10,478 nt of DNA, from NCBI GenBank assembly GCA_013697465.1, contig JACCWU010000130.1:1-10478 (forward strand). The letters are read 5' to 3'. This DNA is from Actinomycetota bacterium. GTDB lineage: Bacteria; Actinomycetota; Thermoleophilia; Gaiellales; Gaiellaceae. Positions 1-5,787 of the stretch are shown piece after piece (the first letter of the stretch is position 1; each line of letters starts with the position of its first letter). The notes under the pieces were generated by a model. The model searched no databases, was not told the DNA's origin, and saw only the letters and a list, made by a program, of their open reading frames with translations. The translations under genes were made by a program, and so were the position numbers.

Positions 1-1
1 G

Positions 2-244
2 ACCATCCGTGGCGGTGCGAGGGCGAGCGCGCTCAAGCGACTCGGCAGCGTGAAGGTGCGCGCGAACGGCAGCTACAGCTTCCGGGCGAAGTCGGGGACG
101 TTCTTCCGGGCGAGCGCGGTCGCCGCACCGGGTGCCGCGGCAACGCTCTGCGCGACGCTCACGCCGCTGCTCGGCCCGACGCCGTGCGTCAACCCGACGA
201 CGAACGGCTTCACGGCCCAGAGCAAGACGGTGAAGAAGAAGTAG
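2..244 (+). CDS. C-terminal end of a probable secreted/surface protein (5' end outside window)
   Basis: The frame is open from the left edge to a TAG at 242-244, giving the last 80 residues of a longer protein. The tail contains the segment GSYSFRAKSGTFFRASA, which looks like the closing strands of a beta-sandwich repeat of the bacterial Ig-like kind found in actinobacterial extracellular proteins. It then has a low-complexity Ala/Gly/Thr/Pro stretch with two cysteines (ATLCATL and TPCVNP) that could form a disulfide, and ends in KTVKKK. There is no transmembrane anchor or LPXTG motif in the visible part, so a secreted protein is more likely than a wall-anchored one. A GTG at 50-52 is in frame, but the reading frame continues upstream, so I treat it as internal. 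Function cannot be named from this fragment; extracellular location is inference from composition and repeat style. Confidence 0.6.
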   Translation, partial: TIRGGARASALKRLGSVKVRANGSYSFRAKSGTFFRASAVAAPGAAATLCATLTPLLGPTPCVNPTTNGFTAQSKTVKKK

Positions 245-259
245 GACGGGGATTATCTC

Positions 260-309
260 GGGGTCAGGGTCTTGCCTGTCCGTTCCGCGCGCAGGCAAGA
301 CCTTGCCCC
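260..309. repeat. REP-like palindrome filling the 245-316 intergenic gap
   Basis: A perfect 11-bp inverted repeat, ggtcttgcctg (268-278) and caggcaagacc (292-302), encloses a 13-nt loop. A further gggg/cccc pair (260-263 with 306-309) lies outside a small mismatched section. The element covers about 50 of the 72 bases between the upstream stop codon and the next gene's ATG. There is no T-tract on either side, so a classical intrinsic terminator is not well supported, although it could slow or stop transcription from both directions. The arms resemble, from memory only, the ggtcaggtcttgc-type REP palindromes scattered in many bacterial genomes and associated with Y1/TnpA-REP transposases. No second copy was noticed in this window. 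Confidence 0.55.
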
Positions 310-316
310 AGCTCAT

Positions 317-1180
317 ATGGCAGCCGTGGTCCGCATCGGCGTCTGCAGCTTCGCGGACGAGGGCCTCGTCAAGACCTGGTACCCGCGCGGCGTCTCGACT
401 CCGACCGCGCGCCTGCGCTACTACGCGGAGCGCTTCGACACGGTCGAGGTCGACTCGCCCTTCTACCATCTCCCGGATCCGGCCGTAACGGGCCGCTGGG
501 CGCAGCGCACGCCCCCCGAGTTCGTCTTTCACGTGAAGGCGTCGAAGTCGATGACGCGTCACGAGGAGGCGGATCAGGAGCGCGCGTTCGCAGAGTTCCG
601 TGCCTCGCTCGAGCCGCTGGAGCTCTCCGGAAAGCTGCGCGGGATCCTCGTCCAGTACCACCCTCGGTTCGTCAAGTCGGACGAGGCGAAGGCGGAGCTC
701 TCCCGCGTTCGAGCGCTCCTCGACCCGCTCGTCCCGCTCGTCGAGTTCCGCCACCGCTCGTGGTTGACGCACGACGAGCGCGCCGACACGCTCGCGTTCC
801 TCGAGCGGCACGGACTCGCCGTCGTCTCGGTCGACGCGCCGCCGACACGCGCGTCGAACGTCCTCCCGACCTTCGCCGCCGCCACTCATCCGGTCGCGTA
901 CGTCCGGTTCCACGGGCGCAACGTGAAGACGTGGAACATCAAGGCCGAGAAGTCATGGCAGCGGTTCGACTGGATGTACTCCGCAGAGGAGCTCGAGGAG
1001 TGGGTCGAGCGGATCGACCGACTCACGCACGAGGCAGACGAGGTCTACGCGATGTTCAACAACAACCGCGACGACTTCGCACCGCGCAGCGCAGGGATCC
1101 TGCGCGGCCTGCTCGACGAGAGGGGAATCGCCGCTAGCGGGGGGACCGAGCCGCCACCCGTGTATCCGACGCTCTTCTGA
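317..1180 (+). CDS. DUF72 family protein (YecE-like TIM barrel)
   Basis: The 287-residue protein matches the DUF72 pattern along its full length and is of normal family size. Landmarks are IGVCSFADEGLVKTWYP at 7-23, the FDTVEVDSPFYHLPDPAVTGRW block at 40-61 (family pattern E-V-N/D-S-x-F-Y), PPEFVFHVKASKSMTRHEE at 66-84, VEFRHRSW at 142-149, YVRFHGRN at 195-202 and YAMFNNNRDDFAPRSA at 244-259. The fold is a TIM barrel and no reaction is firmly assigned to the family; the conserved polar residues suggest an enzyme or a nucleic-acid-linked role. No signal peptide or membrane segment is seen, so it is probably cytoplasmic. I chose ATG 317 because homology starts a few residues later and an alternative TTG at 272 lies inside the palindrome arm. 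No clear Shine-Dalgarno precedes it; GTG 326 is another possible start. The last 47 bp overlap the antisense gene ending at 1134. Confidence 0.9.
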   Translation: MAAVVRIGVCSFADEGLVKTWYPRGVSTPTARLRYYAERFDTVEVDSPFYHLPDPAVTGRWAQRTPPEFVFHVKASKSMTRHEEADQERAFAEFRASLEPLELSGKLRGILVQYHPRFVKSDEAKAELSRVRALLDPLVPLVEFRHRSWLTHDERADTLAFLERHGLAVVSVDAPPTRASNVLPTFAAATHPVAYVRFHGRNVKTWNIKAEKSWQRFDWMYSAEELEEWVERIDRLTHEADEVYAMFNNNRDDFAPRSAGILRGLLDERGIAASGGTEPPPVYPTLF

Positions 1181-1352
1181 AGCCCGCAACCGTAGGACCG
1201 ACAGCGCTGAGCGTGCGTGGAGCCTGGGTCGTGAGCTCGGCGGCGCCTCGCTCGCGCACGAAGATCCCCGTCCGCTGGTCGTGCTCGACGCAGAGCGGCC
1301 CCATCGTGAGCGTCTCGCATCCCGGCGCGGTGCATCGCGTGACCATCGACAT
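1134..1352 (-). CDS. Small cysteine-rich (possible zinc-binding) protein
   Basis: This minus-strand frame encodes about 72 residues starting MSMVTRCTAPGCETLTMGPL followed by CVEHD. The spacing C-x4-C-x8-C-x2-H within residues 7-24 is a plausible single zinc-binding knuckle, like the short C/H motifs in many small actinobacterial proteins. The rest is polar, without a membrane segment or recognised domain. A purine-rich agaggggg lies 12 nt upstream of ATG 1350-1352, a little far for a good ribosome site; ATG 1344-1346 and ATG 1401-1403 are alternatives. The gene is divergent from the amidotransferase and its 3' end overlaps the DUF72 gene antisense by 47 bp. High GC in third positions does not discriminate here, because the opposite-strand frame shares the same third positions. 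The call rests mainly on the C/H motif; it could be a shadow frame. Confidence 0.42.
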   Translation of the reverse strand: MSMVTRCTAPGCETLTMGPLCVEHDQRTGIFVRERGAAELTTQAPRTLSAVGPTVAGFRRASDTRVAARSPR

Positions 1353-1404
1353 GAGCCGTTCGTACCCCCTCTCGGTTTTCGTAACCACTTGGAAGCATGA
1401 CATC

Positions 1405-1410
1405 TACAGT
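1405..1410 (+). promoter_or_regulatory. Possible -10 element of a leaderless promoter
   Basis: The hexamer TACAGT fits the TANNNT form of actinobacterial -10 elements and ends 6 nt before the ATG at 1417. That spacing is typical of leaderless transcripts, whose first base is the A of the start codon. It would explain why no Shine-Dalgarno precedes this gene. No good -35 box is visible 16-18 nt upstream. Confidence 0.3.
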
Positions 1411-1416
1411 CGCAGC

Positions 1417-2103
1417 ATGCGAGTCCTGTCCGTAACCCATGGCCCGACAGTGCTCGGCGGTGCGTTCGACGAGGTGGTCGAAGAAGCCGGACACGAGCTC
1501 GAGCTCTGGGCGGTTCCCCTCGGCGGTGCTCCCCAGCAGGCGGGGAGCTACGACGCGGTAATGGTGTTCGGCGGCTCGATGCACCCCGATCAGGACGAGC
1601 ACTTCCCCTGGCTCGAGCGCGAGGCCCGATTTCTCGGCGATGTGCTCCGGGAGGACGTTCCCGCGATCGGAGTGTGTCTCGGCGCGCAGCTCCTCGCGCG
1701 GGCGGGCGGAGCCTGGGTCGCACCCGCACCAGAGCCCGAGATCGGCTGGTTCGAAATCGAGCTGACGCCGCAGGGCAGCGTCGATCCGGTTCTCGGCTCG
1801 CTCCCGCCGAAAACCCGAGCATTCCAGTGGCACCACTACACCTTCGGGATTCCGGATGGAGGCATCGAGCTGGCGCGAAGCGTGGTCTGCACGCAGGCCT
1901 TCCGCCTCGGGAACGCGTGGGGAATCCAGTTCCATGCCGAAGTTACGCAGGCGATGATCGAGGCGTGGGTCGCCGAGGACGGCGACGAGCTGCCCACGAG
2001 CCCCGCTGCCTTCCTCGACGAGACACGTGCCCGCATCGGCGAATGGAACGAGCACGGCCGGAGCCTCTGCGCGGCTTTTCTCGAAGCCGCGCGAGATTCT
2101 TAG
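1417..2103 (+). CDS. Class I glutamine amidotransferase (stand-alone GATase domain)
   Basis: The 228-residue protein is a complete single-domain class I (triad) glutaminase of the GMP-synthase-like group. The nucleophile elbow is AIGVCLGAQLLA with Cys87. The His and Glu of the triad are in GIQFHAEV (His173 and Glu175). VMVFGGSMHPDQD at 48-60 supplies the oxyanion-side glycines. Enzymes of this kind hydrolyse glutamine and pass ammonia to a partner, or act as peptidases or gamma-glutamyl hydrolases when alone. No synthetase domain is fused or adjacent, so the acceptor is unknown. No signal peptide is seen, so it is cytoplasmic. The frame runs open upstream to 1213, but family similarity begins at MRVLSVTHGP, so ATG 1417 is chosen, with a possible leaderless promoter. 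The TAG stop (2101-2103) overlaps the TAA of the convergent rhodanese gene. Confidence 0.9.
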   Translation: MRVLSVTHGPTVLGGAFDEVVEEAGHELELWAVPLGGAPQQAGSYDAVMVFGGSMHPDQDEHFPWLEREARFLGDVLREDVPAIGVCLGAQLLARAGGAWVAPAPEPEIGWFEIELTPQGSVDPVLGSLPPKTRAFQWHHYTFGIPDGGIELARSVVCTQAFRLGNAWGIQFHAEVTQAMIEAWVAEDGDELPTSPAAFLDETRARIGEWNEHGRSLCAAFLEAARDS

Positions 2104-2462
2104 CGCTGCTCGAGGGACGACGAGAGATCGCGAGACCACTCGTGCCAGGAGCCCGGGTAGTTCCGGGCGTCGTAGCCCGCGCCCCGGAGCACCTCCACCG
2201 CGAACGCCGAACGGCTCCCCGAGTGGCAGTAGGCGACGATCTCGGACCCTGGTGGCCCTCCCACGAGCGCACGCACTTCCTCCCCCGACCGGCACTCGAG
2301 TAGCCGGTCGAGGGGGAGATTCCGCGCGCCGCGGATGTGGCCCTGCGTCGGGTCGCAGGGAGCTCCGGCAACCCCCTGGAACTCCTGAGGTGTGCGGACG
2401 TCGAGGAGGACGAGGCTCTCCTCGCCCACCCGGCCGCGGAGCTCCGCGAGCGTTATGTCCAC
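2100..2462 (-). CDS. Single-domain rhodanese-like sulfurtransferase
   Basis: The 120-residue protein is one complete rhodanese domain. It begins with ITLAELRGRV, has the VLLDVRTPQEF strand (Asp21, Arg23), GHIRGARNLP at 41-50, and the active-site loop YCHSGSRSA with Cys79, and ends with GYDARNYPGSWHEWSRD. The loop Cys-x5 is the length used for sulfane-sulfur transfer (thiosulfate or persulfide chemistry) rather than the longer Cdc25-type loop. Between the E-F helix and GHI there is an extra segment, GVAGAPCDPTQ, carrying a second cysteine, Cys36. The protein is predicted cytoplasmic. The start is GTG 2460-2462, 4 nt after the hydrolase stop and without an obvious ribosome site, so translation is probably coupled to the upstream gene. 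It is the last gene of a three-gene operon and converges on the amidotransferase. The exact sulfur donor and acceptor cannot be read from the sequence. Confidence 0.9.
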   Translation of the reverse strand: MDITLAELRGRVGEESLVLLDVRTPQEFQGVAGAPCDPTQGHIRGARNLPLDRLLECRSGEEVRALVGGPPGSEIVAYCHSGSRSAFAVEVLRGAGYDARNYPGSWHEWSRDLSSSLEQR

Positions 2463-2466
2463 GTCG

Positions 2467-3093
2467 TCAGGCCCACTGAGAGAGAAACTCGAGCAGAACC
2501 GCGTTGAAGCGTTCGGGCTGGTCGATGCTGATAATGTGCCCCGCCCCCGGAAAGACCTCGAGCGATCCCTGCAGAGCGCCCTCGGCGAGAGCTTGCGCCT
2601 CGTCGACGGAGACGATCTCGTCCTCGTCGCCGATGCACACGAGCAACGGGCCGCCGAACGAGGCGACCATGCCGGTAAGGTCGAGCCGGTCCCGCATCGC
2701 CTCCTGTGCCGTCGCGAGCTCGTCGGGAGGAACCTCGCCGTAGATCAGTGGCTCCGAGGCGCGCACGCGCAACTCGGAGATTCTCTCCTCGCGGGCTTTC
2801 CGCCCCTCGAACGACTCGGCACCCGCTCTCGACCCCGCGAGCAGCAGACCCAGCATGCGCTCCGGCGCGCGGCGGGCGAGCGCGAGGGCGCAGTAGCCGC
2901 CCATCGATGCTCCGACGGCGACGAGCGGGCCGTCGAAGTCGCGCAGGATCTGCGCAGCCCAGCCGTCGATGGACGCGCCCCGGCCGTAGAGGCGCGGCGT
3001 CTGGACCTCGTACCCAGCCTCCTGGAGCCCGGCCGCCTGCGGCGTCCACATCGACTCGTCCAGGGGCCAAGCATGGAGAAGCAACACCTTCAT
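2467..3093 (-). CDS. Alpha/beta-fold hydrolase
   Basis: The 208-residue protein has the order of an alpha/beta hydrolase. The first strand and oxyanion region is MKVLLLHAWPLDESMW. The nucleophile elbow is VAVGASMGGYCALALA with Ser63. An acidic residue sits in LLVCIGDEDEIVSVDEA (Asp158, less likely Asp156). The catalytic His is in VFPGAGHIISIDQPERF (His186). The size is small for the family, with a short lid (about residues 87-140), so the substrate is probably a small ester or thioester, but nothing identifies it. There is no signal peptide. The start ATG (3091-3093) overlaps the upstream gene's TGA as ATGA, a standard translational-coupling arrangement. A much longer open frame to 3429 is not used, because it lies antisense in phase with nothing recognisable and homology begins at MKVLLLHAW. 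Confidence 0.88.
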   Translation of the reverse strand: MKVLLLHAWPLDESMWTPQAAGLQEAGYEVQTPRLYGRGASIDGWAAQILRDFDGPLVAVGASMGGYCALALARRAPERMLGLLLAGSRAGAESFEGRKAREERISELRVRASEPLIYGEVPPDELATAQEAMRDRLDLTGMVASFGGPLLVCIGDEDEIVSVDEAQALAEGALQGSLEVFPGAGHIISIDQPERFNAVLLEFLSQWA

Positions 3094-4112
3094 GCGCGGT
3101 CGACCGCGATCGCGCCCTCGAGCTCGGGTGCGTTTGCCCACCCGTGCAGCGCTCCCTCGATTCCGAGCGCGGTCGCGAGAACGTCGAGAAGCTCGGACGC
3201 GGGGGGAAGATCGGCCGGCGCGGGAGCCGTGCGGGCGATCTGGCGGATCGCCGCCGGGTCGGCGCCCGTCAGCCTCGTGACCACCGTGGGATTCGCCGCC
3301 AGGCCGATGACGTCCCCCGGCGGCAGCGGGCCGTAGAACTCGGGGACCGAGAGGTACTCGTCCAGGATCTTCCCTCGCTCGAAGAGGATCATCCGCACGA
3401 GCTCCTCCCGCTCGATGCCGAGGAGGCACGTGACCGCGCCCATGCGGTCCGAGAGCTCGCGGGCCAGCCGTCGCAGCATGTCCGGGTTGCGGTCGCAGAC
3501 GTCGTCGTAGACCGCGATCCAGCCGTTGCGTGGAGGGGCGACGAGCGAGCCTCGGGAGCCTCCCGGGAGCCGCGGGACGAACTGGCGAACGGCCTGCTCG
3601 ACGGCGCTCAGGTTGTCCGACTGGAGGTGGATCGACCCGAACGAGGCCGCATCTTGCGCTCCGATCTTCGCCGCGAGGTCAGCGACGGAGCCGGTCATGA
3701 TCATCACCTCGTCCTTGAGTCCCCAACGCGCGTAGAGCGAGCGCGCCACCGCGTTCGACGCCATCACCTCGAGATCGAGCTGGTCGATCTCGAGCGAGCG
3801 GAACGCGGAGAGGACCTCGCGCATGAGCTCGGTGCCGACTCCGCTGCGCCGTGCCTCCTGCGCCACGTAGATGTCGGTCAGGGTTCCGAAGCCGGGCGCC
3901 CGATGCTTGGCGAGCGCGAACCCGACCGGCATGCCCTCGTCGTCTTCCGCCACGAACGCGATCTCCGAGGCGATGATCTCGCGGACCTCGGCGAGCTCCT
4001 TCTGCTGGTCGGCCGGCCCCTCGTGGGTCGGCGGCGGGATCTCGTGATCGAATGCCCGCCAAAGCTCGGCGACGGCGTCGAAATCCTCGGGGACGGCGCG
4101 GCGAACGATCAT
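3090..4112 (-). CDS. GNAT acetyltransferase fused to an uncharacterised C-terminal domain
   Basis: Residues 1 to about 145 form a GNAT N-acetyltransferase domain. The start is MIVRRAVPEDFDAVAELWRA; LTDIYVAQEARRSGVGTELM at 78-97 holds the acetyl-CoA pyrophosphate loop RRSGVG (88-93); the B motif is EVMASNAVARSLYARWGL. Residues about 160-340 form a second region that I cannot assign to a named family. Its landmarks are NGWIAVYDDVCDRNPDMLRR at 197-216, LGIEREELVRMILFERGKIL at 231-250, DEYLSVPEFYGPLPPGD at 251-267 and AANPTVVTRLTGADPAAIR at 272-290. The enzyme should transfer an acetyl group from acetyl-CoA to an unknown amine. The gene is first in the operon with hydrolase and rhodanese. ATG 4110-4112 is preceded by AGAGG at 7 nt spacing; both lie in a 28-nt hairpin that may control translation. 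Confidence 0.85.
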   Translation of the reverse strand: MIVRRAVPEDFDAVAELWRAFDHEIPPPTHEGPADQQKELAEVREIIASEIAFVAEDDEGMPVGFALAKHRAPGFGTLTDIYVAQEARRSGVGTELMREVLSAFRSLEIDQLDLEVMASNAVARSLYARWGLKDEVMIMTGSVADLAAKIGAQDAASFGSIHLQSDNLSAVEQAVRQFVPRLPGGSRGSLVAPPRNGWIAVYDDVCDRNPDMLRRLARELSDRMGAVTCLLGIEREELVRMILFERGKILDEYLSVPEFYGPLPPGDVIGLAANPTVVTRLTGADPAAIRQIARTAPAPADLPPASELLDVLATALGIEGALHGWANAPELEGAIAVDRA

Positions 4113-4136
4113 AGGCCAACCTCTGTTGGCCTATGA
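4109..4136 (-). promoter_or_regulatory. Perfect 12-bp hairpin enclosing the GNAT start codon
   Basis: tcataggccaac (4109-4120) and gttggcctatga (4125-4136) are exact reverse complements separated by four bases. In the minus-strand RNA the loop is AGAG, which with the next G forms the Shine-Dalgarno AGAGG, and the AUG is inside the 3' arm. The structure could block initiation until it is melted, or as DNA it could be an operator for a dimeric repressor. The geometry is read directly; the regulatory role is inference. Confidence 0.5.
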
Positions 4137-4151
4137 GAGCGTGGAGGGGGT

Positions 4152-4177
4152 GCGGGGGGACCGGGAGGTTCCCCCGC
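4152..4177. repeat. GC-rich 11-bp inverted repeat in the 4113-4263 gap
   Basis: gcggggggacc (4152-4162) can pair with ggttcccccgc (4167-4177) around the tetraloop ggga. In plus-strand RNA all 11 positions pair, with one G-U; in minus-strand RNA that position is an A-C mismatch. Short agagcg (4136-4141) and cgctct (4177-4182) segments could extend it. No T-tract follows on either strand, so it is not a standard intrinsic terminator. It may be part of the leader of the GNAT operon. Confidence 0.45.
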
Positions 4178-4240
4178 GCTCTTGGGAAAGAAGGGGACTT
4201 CGCGGGAGGAAAGATGGTTTCCGGAGTCATCTCCGCTGGC

Positions 4241-4265
4241 GAACGCGAGCCGAAGGCGAGCGTTC
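4241..4265 (-). terminator. Imperfect hairpin at the glycosylase stop codon, possible terminator
   Basis: On the minus strand GAACGC and GCGTTC pair around an inner GCC-TTC-GGC stem with a TC/TC internal loop, beginning inside the TGA of the glycosylase gene. A second short pair, cggag (4222-4226) and ctccg (4231-4235), follows. There is no U-tract, so termination here would be weak or factor-dependent. Together with the next two inverted repeats it makes the 151-bp gap unusually structured. Confidence 0.3.
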
Positions 4266-5088
4266 ATCCGGCCATCCTTGCGGCCGTGAGCAGGTACTGC
4301 GCTGACAGGTTCTGGAAAGGCGCGAAACGGTCGCCCATGGCGCGGACCTCCGGGATCGAGAGCGAGCGGCCGTCAGCGTAGAACGTCGCTACCGCCTTGC
4401 GCACACCGAGGTCGCCGGCGGGCCAGGCGTGGGGGCGGGCGAGGTGGCGGGCGAGGTACCAGTCGGCTGTCCAGCGGCCGAGGCCGGGGAGAGCTGTGAG
4501 TGCGGCGATGAGGTCCTCGTCCAGCAGTGTCTCGAGGGCGGCGAAGTCGAGGTTGGAACGCGCCAGGGCGATGACATACGCGGCCTTGCTGCGCGAGAAG
4601 CCGATCGCCGTGATCTCGTCGGGCGTAAGGCGCGCGACGCGCTCGCGGCTCGGGAACTCCCACGCGATCTGGTGCCTGACGCCGAAGCGCTGCACGAAGC
4701 GGCCTCGAATGGCCGCTGCGGCGCGCAGCGAGATCTGCTGCGTCGTGATCGCGACGACGAGCGCCTCGAAAGGCTGCGGGTTGAGCGTCGGCCGGAAGCC
4801 GGCGAGCGGCCCGACGATCGGCCCGAGTACGGGCTCCCGCTTCGCCCACGCTCGAAACGACGCGAGATCGAAGGGCAGCCCGAGCAGCCGCTCGATCTCC
4901 AGCTCGGCTTGAGGGCTGCCAGGGTCGATGCGCACTCCACCATCGGCCGGCTCGACCCGCACCTCTCGTCCCCCGACGACGCGATGCAGACCCCCCGCGT
5001 GCCAGACGGTGGCTCCGTCCGAGCCGAAATCGCGGAAGCGAACGGTGGAGAGATGGAAGTCGTACGGCTGCGGAACCGGGAGCACCAC
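4264..5088 (-). CDS. AlkA-like DNA-3-methyladenine glycosylase (HhH-GPD family)
   Basis: The protein of about 274 residues belongs to the HhH-GPD base-excision glycosylases. It should flip and remove alkylated bases from DNA, leaving an abasic site. An N-terminal AlkA-type domain (PYDFHLSTVRFRDFGSDG onward) precedes the helical domain. The latter contains ALVVAITTQQISLRAA around residues 109-124, the helix-hairpin-helix LPGLGRWTADWYLARH from about 200, and the catalytic aspartate in WPAGDLGVRKAV (Asp226). No iron-sulfur cysteine cluster is present, as expected for AlkA rather than EndoIII or MutY. The start is uncertain: tandem GTGs at 5086-5088 and 5083-5085 precede the PxPYDF motif, with no clear Shine-Dalgarno, and the longer frame to 5274 would run across the cupin-TPR gene's 3' end. 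It follows that gene by 49 bp on the same strand, so read-through from the amylolytic operon is possible, though the function is unrelated. Confidence 0.86.
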   Translation of the reverse strand: MVLPVPQPYDFHLSTVRFRDFGSDGATVWHAGGLHRVVGGREVRVEPADGGVRIDPGSPQAELEIERLLGLPFDLASFRAWAKREPVLGPIVGPLAGFRPTLNPQPFEALVVAITTQQISLRAAAAIRGRFVQRFGVRHQIAWEFPSRERVARLTPDEITAIGFSRSKAAYVIALARSNLDFAALETLLDEDLIAALTALPGLGRWTADWYLARHLARPHAWPAGDLGVRKAVATFYADGRSLSIPEVRAMGDRFAPFQNLSAQYLLTAARMAG

Positions 5089-5137
5089 GGGCCGCTCGAA
5101 CGCTAGCGGTGACCGGCGGGGAGGCCTCGTCGAGTTC

Positions 5138-5779
5138 TCAGGAGGCGGCCGGAAAACGGGAGTCGCCGCGGATCGAGTCGAACGCCTCGTCGGTCCGCGC
5201 CTCGTCGCGCAGCGCCTCACGCAGATCCACAGCTCTCGTGAGATGGTCGAGCGCGTCGTCTTTCTTCCCGGCACGCGCCTCCCAGTTGGCGAGGCGGTAC
5301 AGGAGCATCGGATGCTCAGGGTGGATCTCCAGCCCGCGCTTCAGCTCCGCAACCGCTCCCTCGTAGTCACCTTGGCTGCCGAGCGCTCTTGCGACGTAGA
5401 CGGGCTCCCACGGTCCGGGCGTGTACGGCACGCCGCGCCTGCCCCCAATCGCCAGCACCGTCGTCCCAGGCTCCTTCGCCACCGCCGATCGCTCCACCGC
5501 CGGCTCCCGGATGAAGATGATCGTCCCCGCGGGCGCGTCGGTCTCCTCGCCATCGAGGGTGAACGTCGCCCTCCCGCTGACGACGAGGTAGGCCTCCTCG
5601 TGCTGCCGTGCTTGCTCGGTGTGGCGCTCGACGACGTCCTGTCCGGGATCCGCCGCCACATAGGCGTTGAGGCCGAAAGCGGCGATGTCGAAGTGGCGTC
5701 GCACCGGCGTCCATTGGAGCGAGCCAGGCCCGGAAACGGCCTCGATCTCGGACAGATGCGCCTTGTCCCAGCTCTCCAT
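5138..5779 (-). CDS. Cupin domain protein with C-terminal TPR-like repeats
   Basis: The 213-residue protein has a cupin beta-barrel (about residues 30-115) followed by helical TPR-like repeats (about 125-190). Cupin motif 1 is ERHTEQARQHEEAYLVVSGR: His60 and Glu62, the latter six residues before Gly69 as in the E-x6-G consensus, with His53 as a possible further ligand. In motif 2 (APAGTIIFIREPAVERSA) the usual metal-binding histidine is not seen at its normal place, so metal binding may be incomplete and the domain may be a binding or sensing module. The second half, ALGSQGDYEGAVAELKRGLE then YRLANWEARAGKKDDALDHL, has the W/Y-A-G-A spacing of TPRs and may mediate protein contacts. ATG 5779 lies 8 nt after the GH15 stop, implying co-transcription with the amylases. 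Its role there is unknown. Confidence 0.8.
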   Translation of the reverse strand: MESWDKAHLSEIEAVSGPGSLQWTPVRRHFDIAAFGLNAYVAADPGQDVVERHTEQARQHEEAYLVVSGRATFTLDGEETDAPAGTIIFIREPAVERSAVAKEPGTTVLAIGGRRGVPYTPGPWEPVYVARALGSQGDYEGAVAELKRGLEIHPEHPMLLYRLANWEARAGKKDDALDHLTRAVDLREALRDEARTDEAFDSIRGDSRFPAAS

Positions 5780-5787
5780 GGCGTCGG

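Noticed and set aside
268..302. Intrinsic terminator for the first gene
   Set aside because: The stem is strong, but no T-tract follows on either strand, so I list it as a palindromic repeat instead.
184..1137. Plus-strand open frame overlapping the DUF72 gene in another frame
   Set aside because: Arg/Pro-rich translation with no motifs, while the 317-1180 frame matches DUF72 throughout.
1213..1416. N-terminal extension of the amidotransferase
   Set aside because: The 68 extra residues show no amidotransferase similarity; the family's first strand begins at MRVLSVTHGP (1417).
2706..4136. Plus-strand open frame of 476 codons opposite the hydrolase and GNAT genes
   Set aside because: It spans two clear minus-strand genes and their junction, and the translation is Arg-rich without any family signal.
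4133..4381. Small plus-strand frame across the structured gap
   Set aside because: It begins in the hairpin and ends inside the glycosylase gene antisense, with no motif; the hairpins explain the region better.
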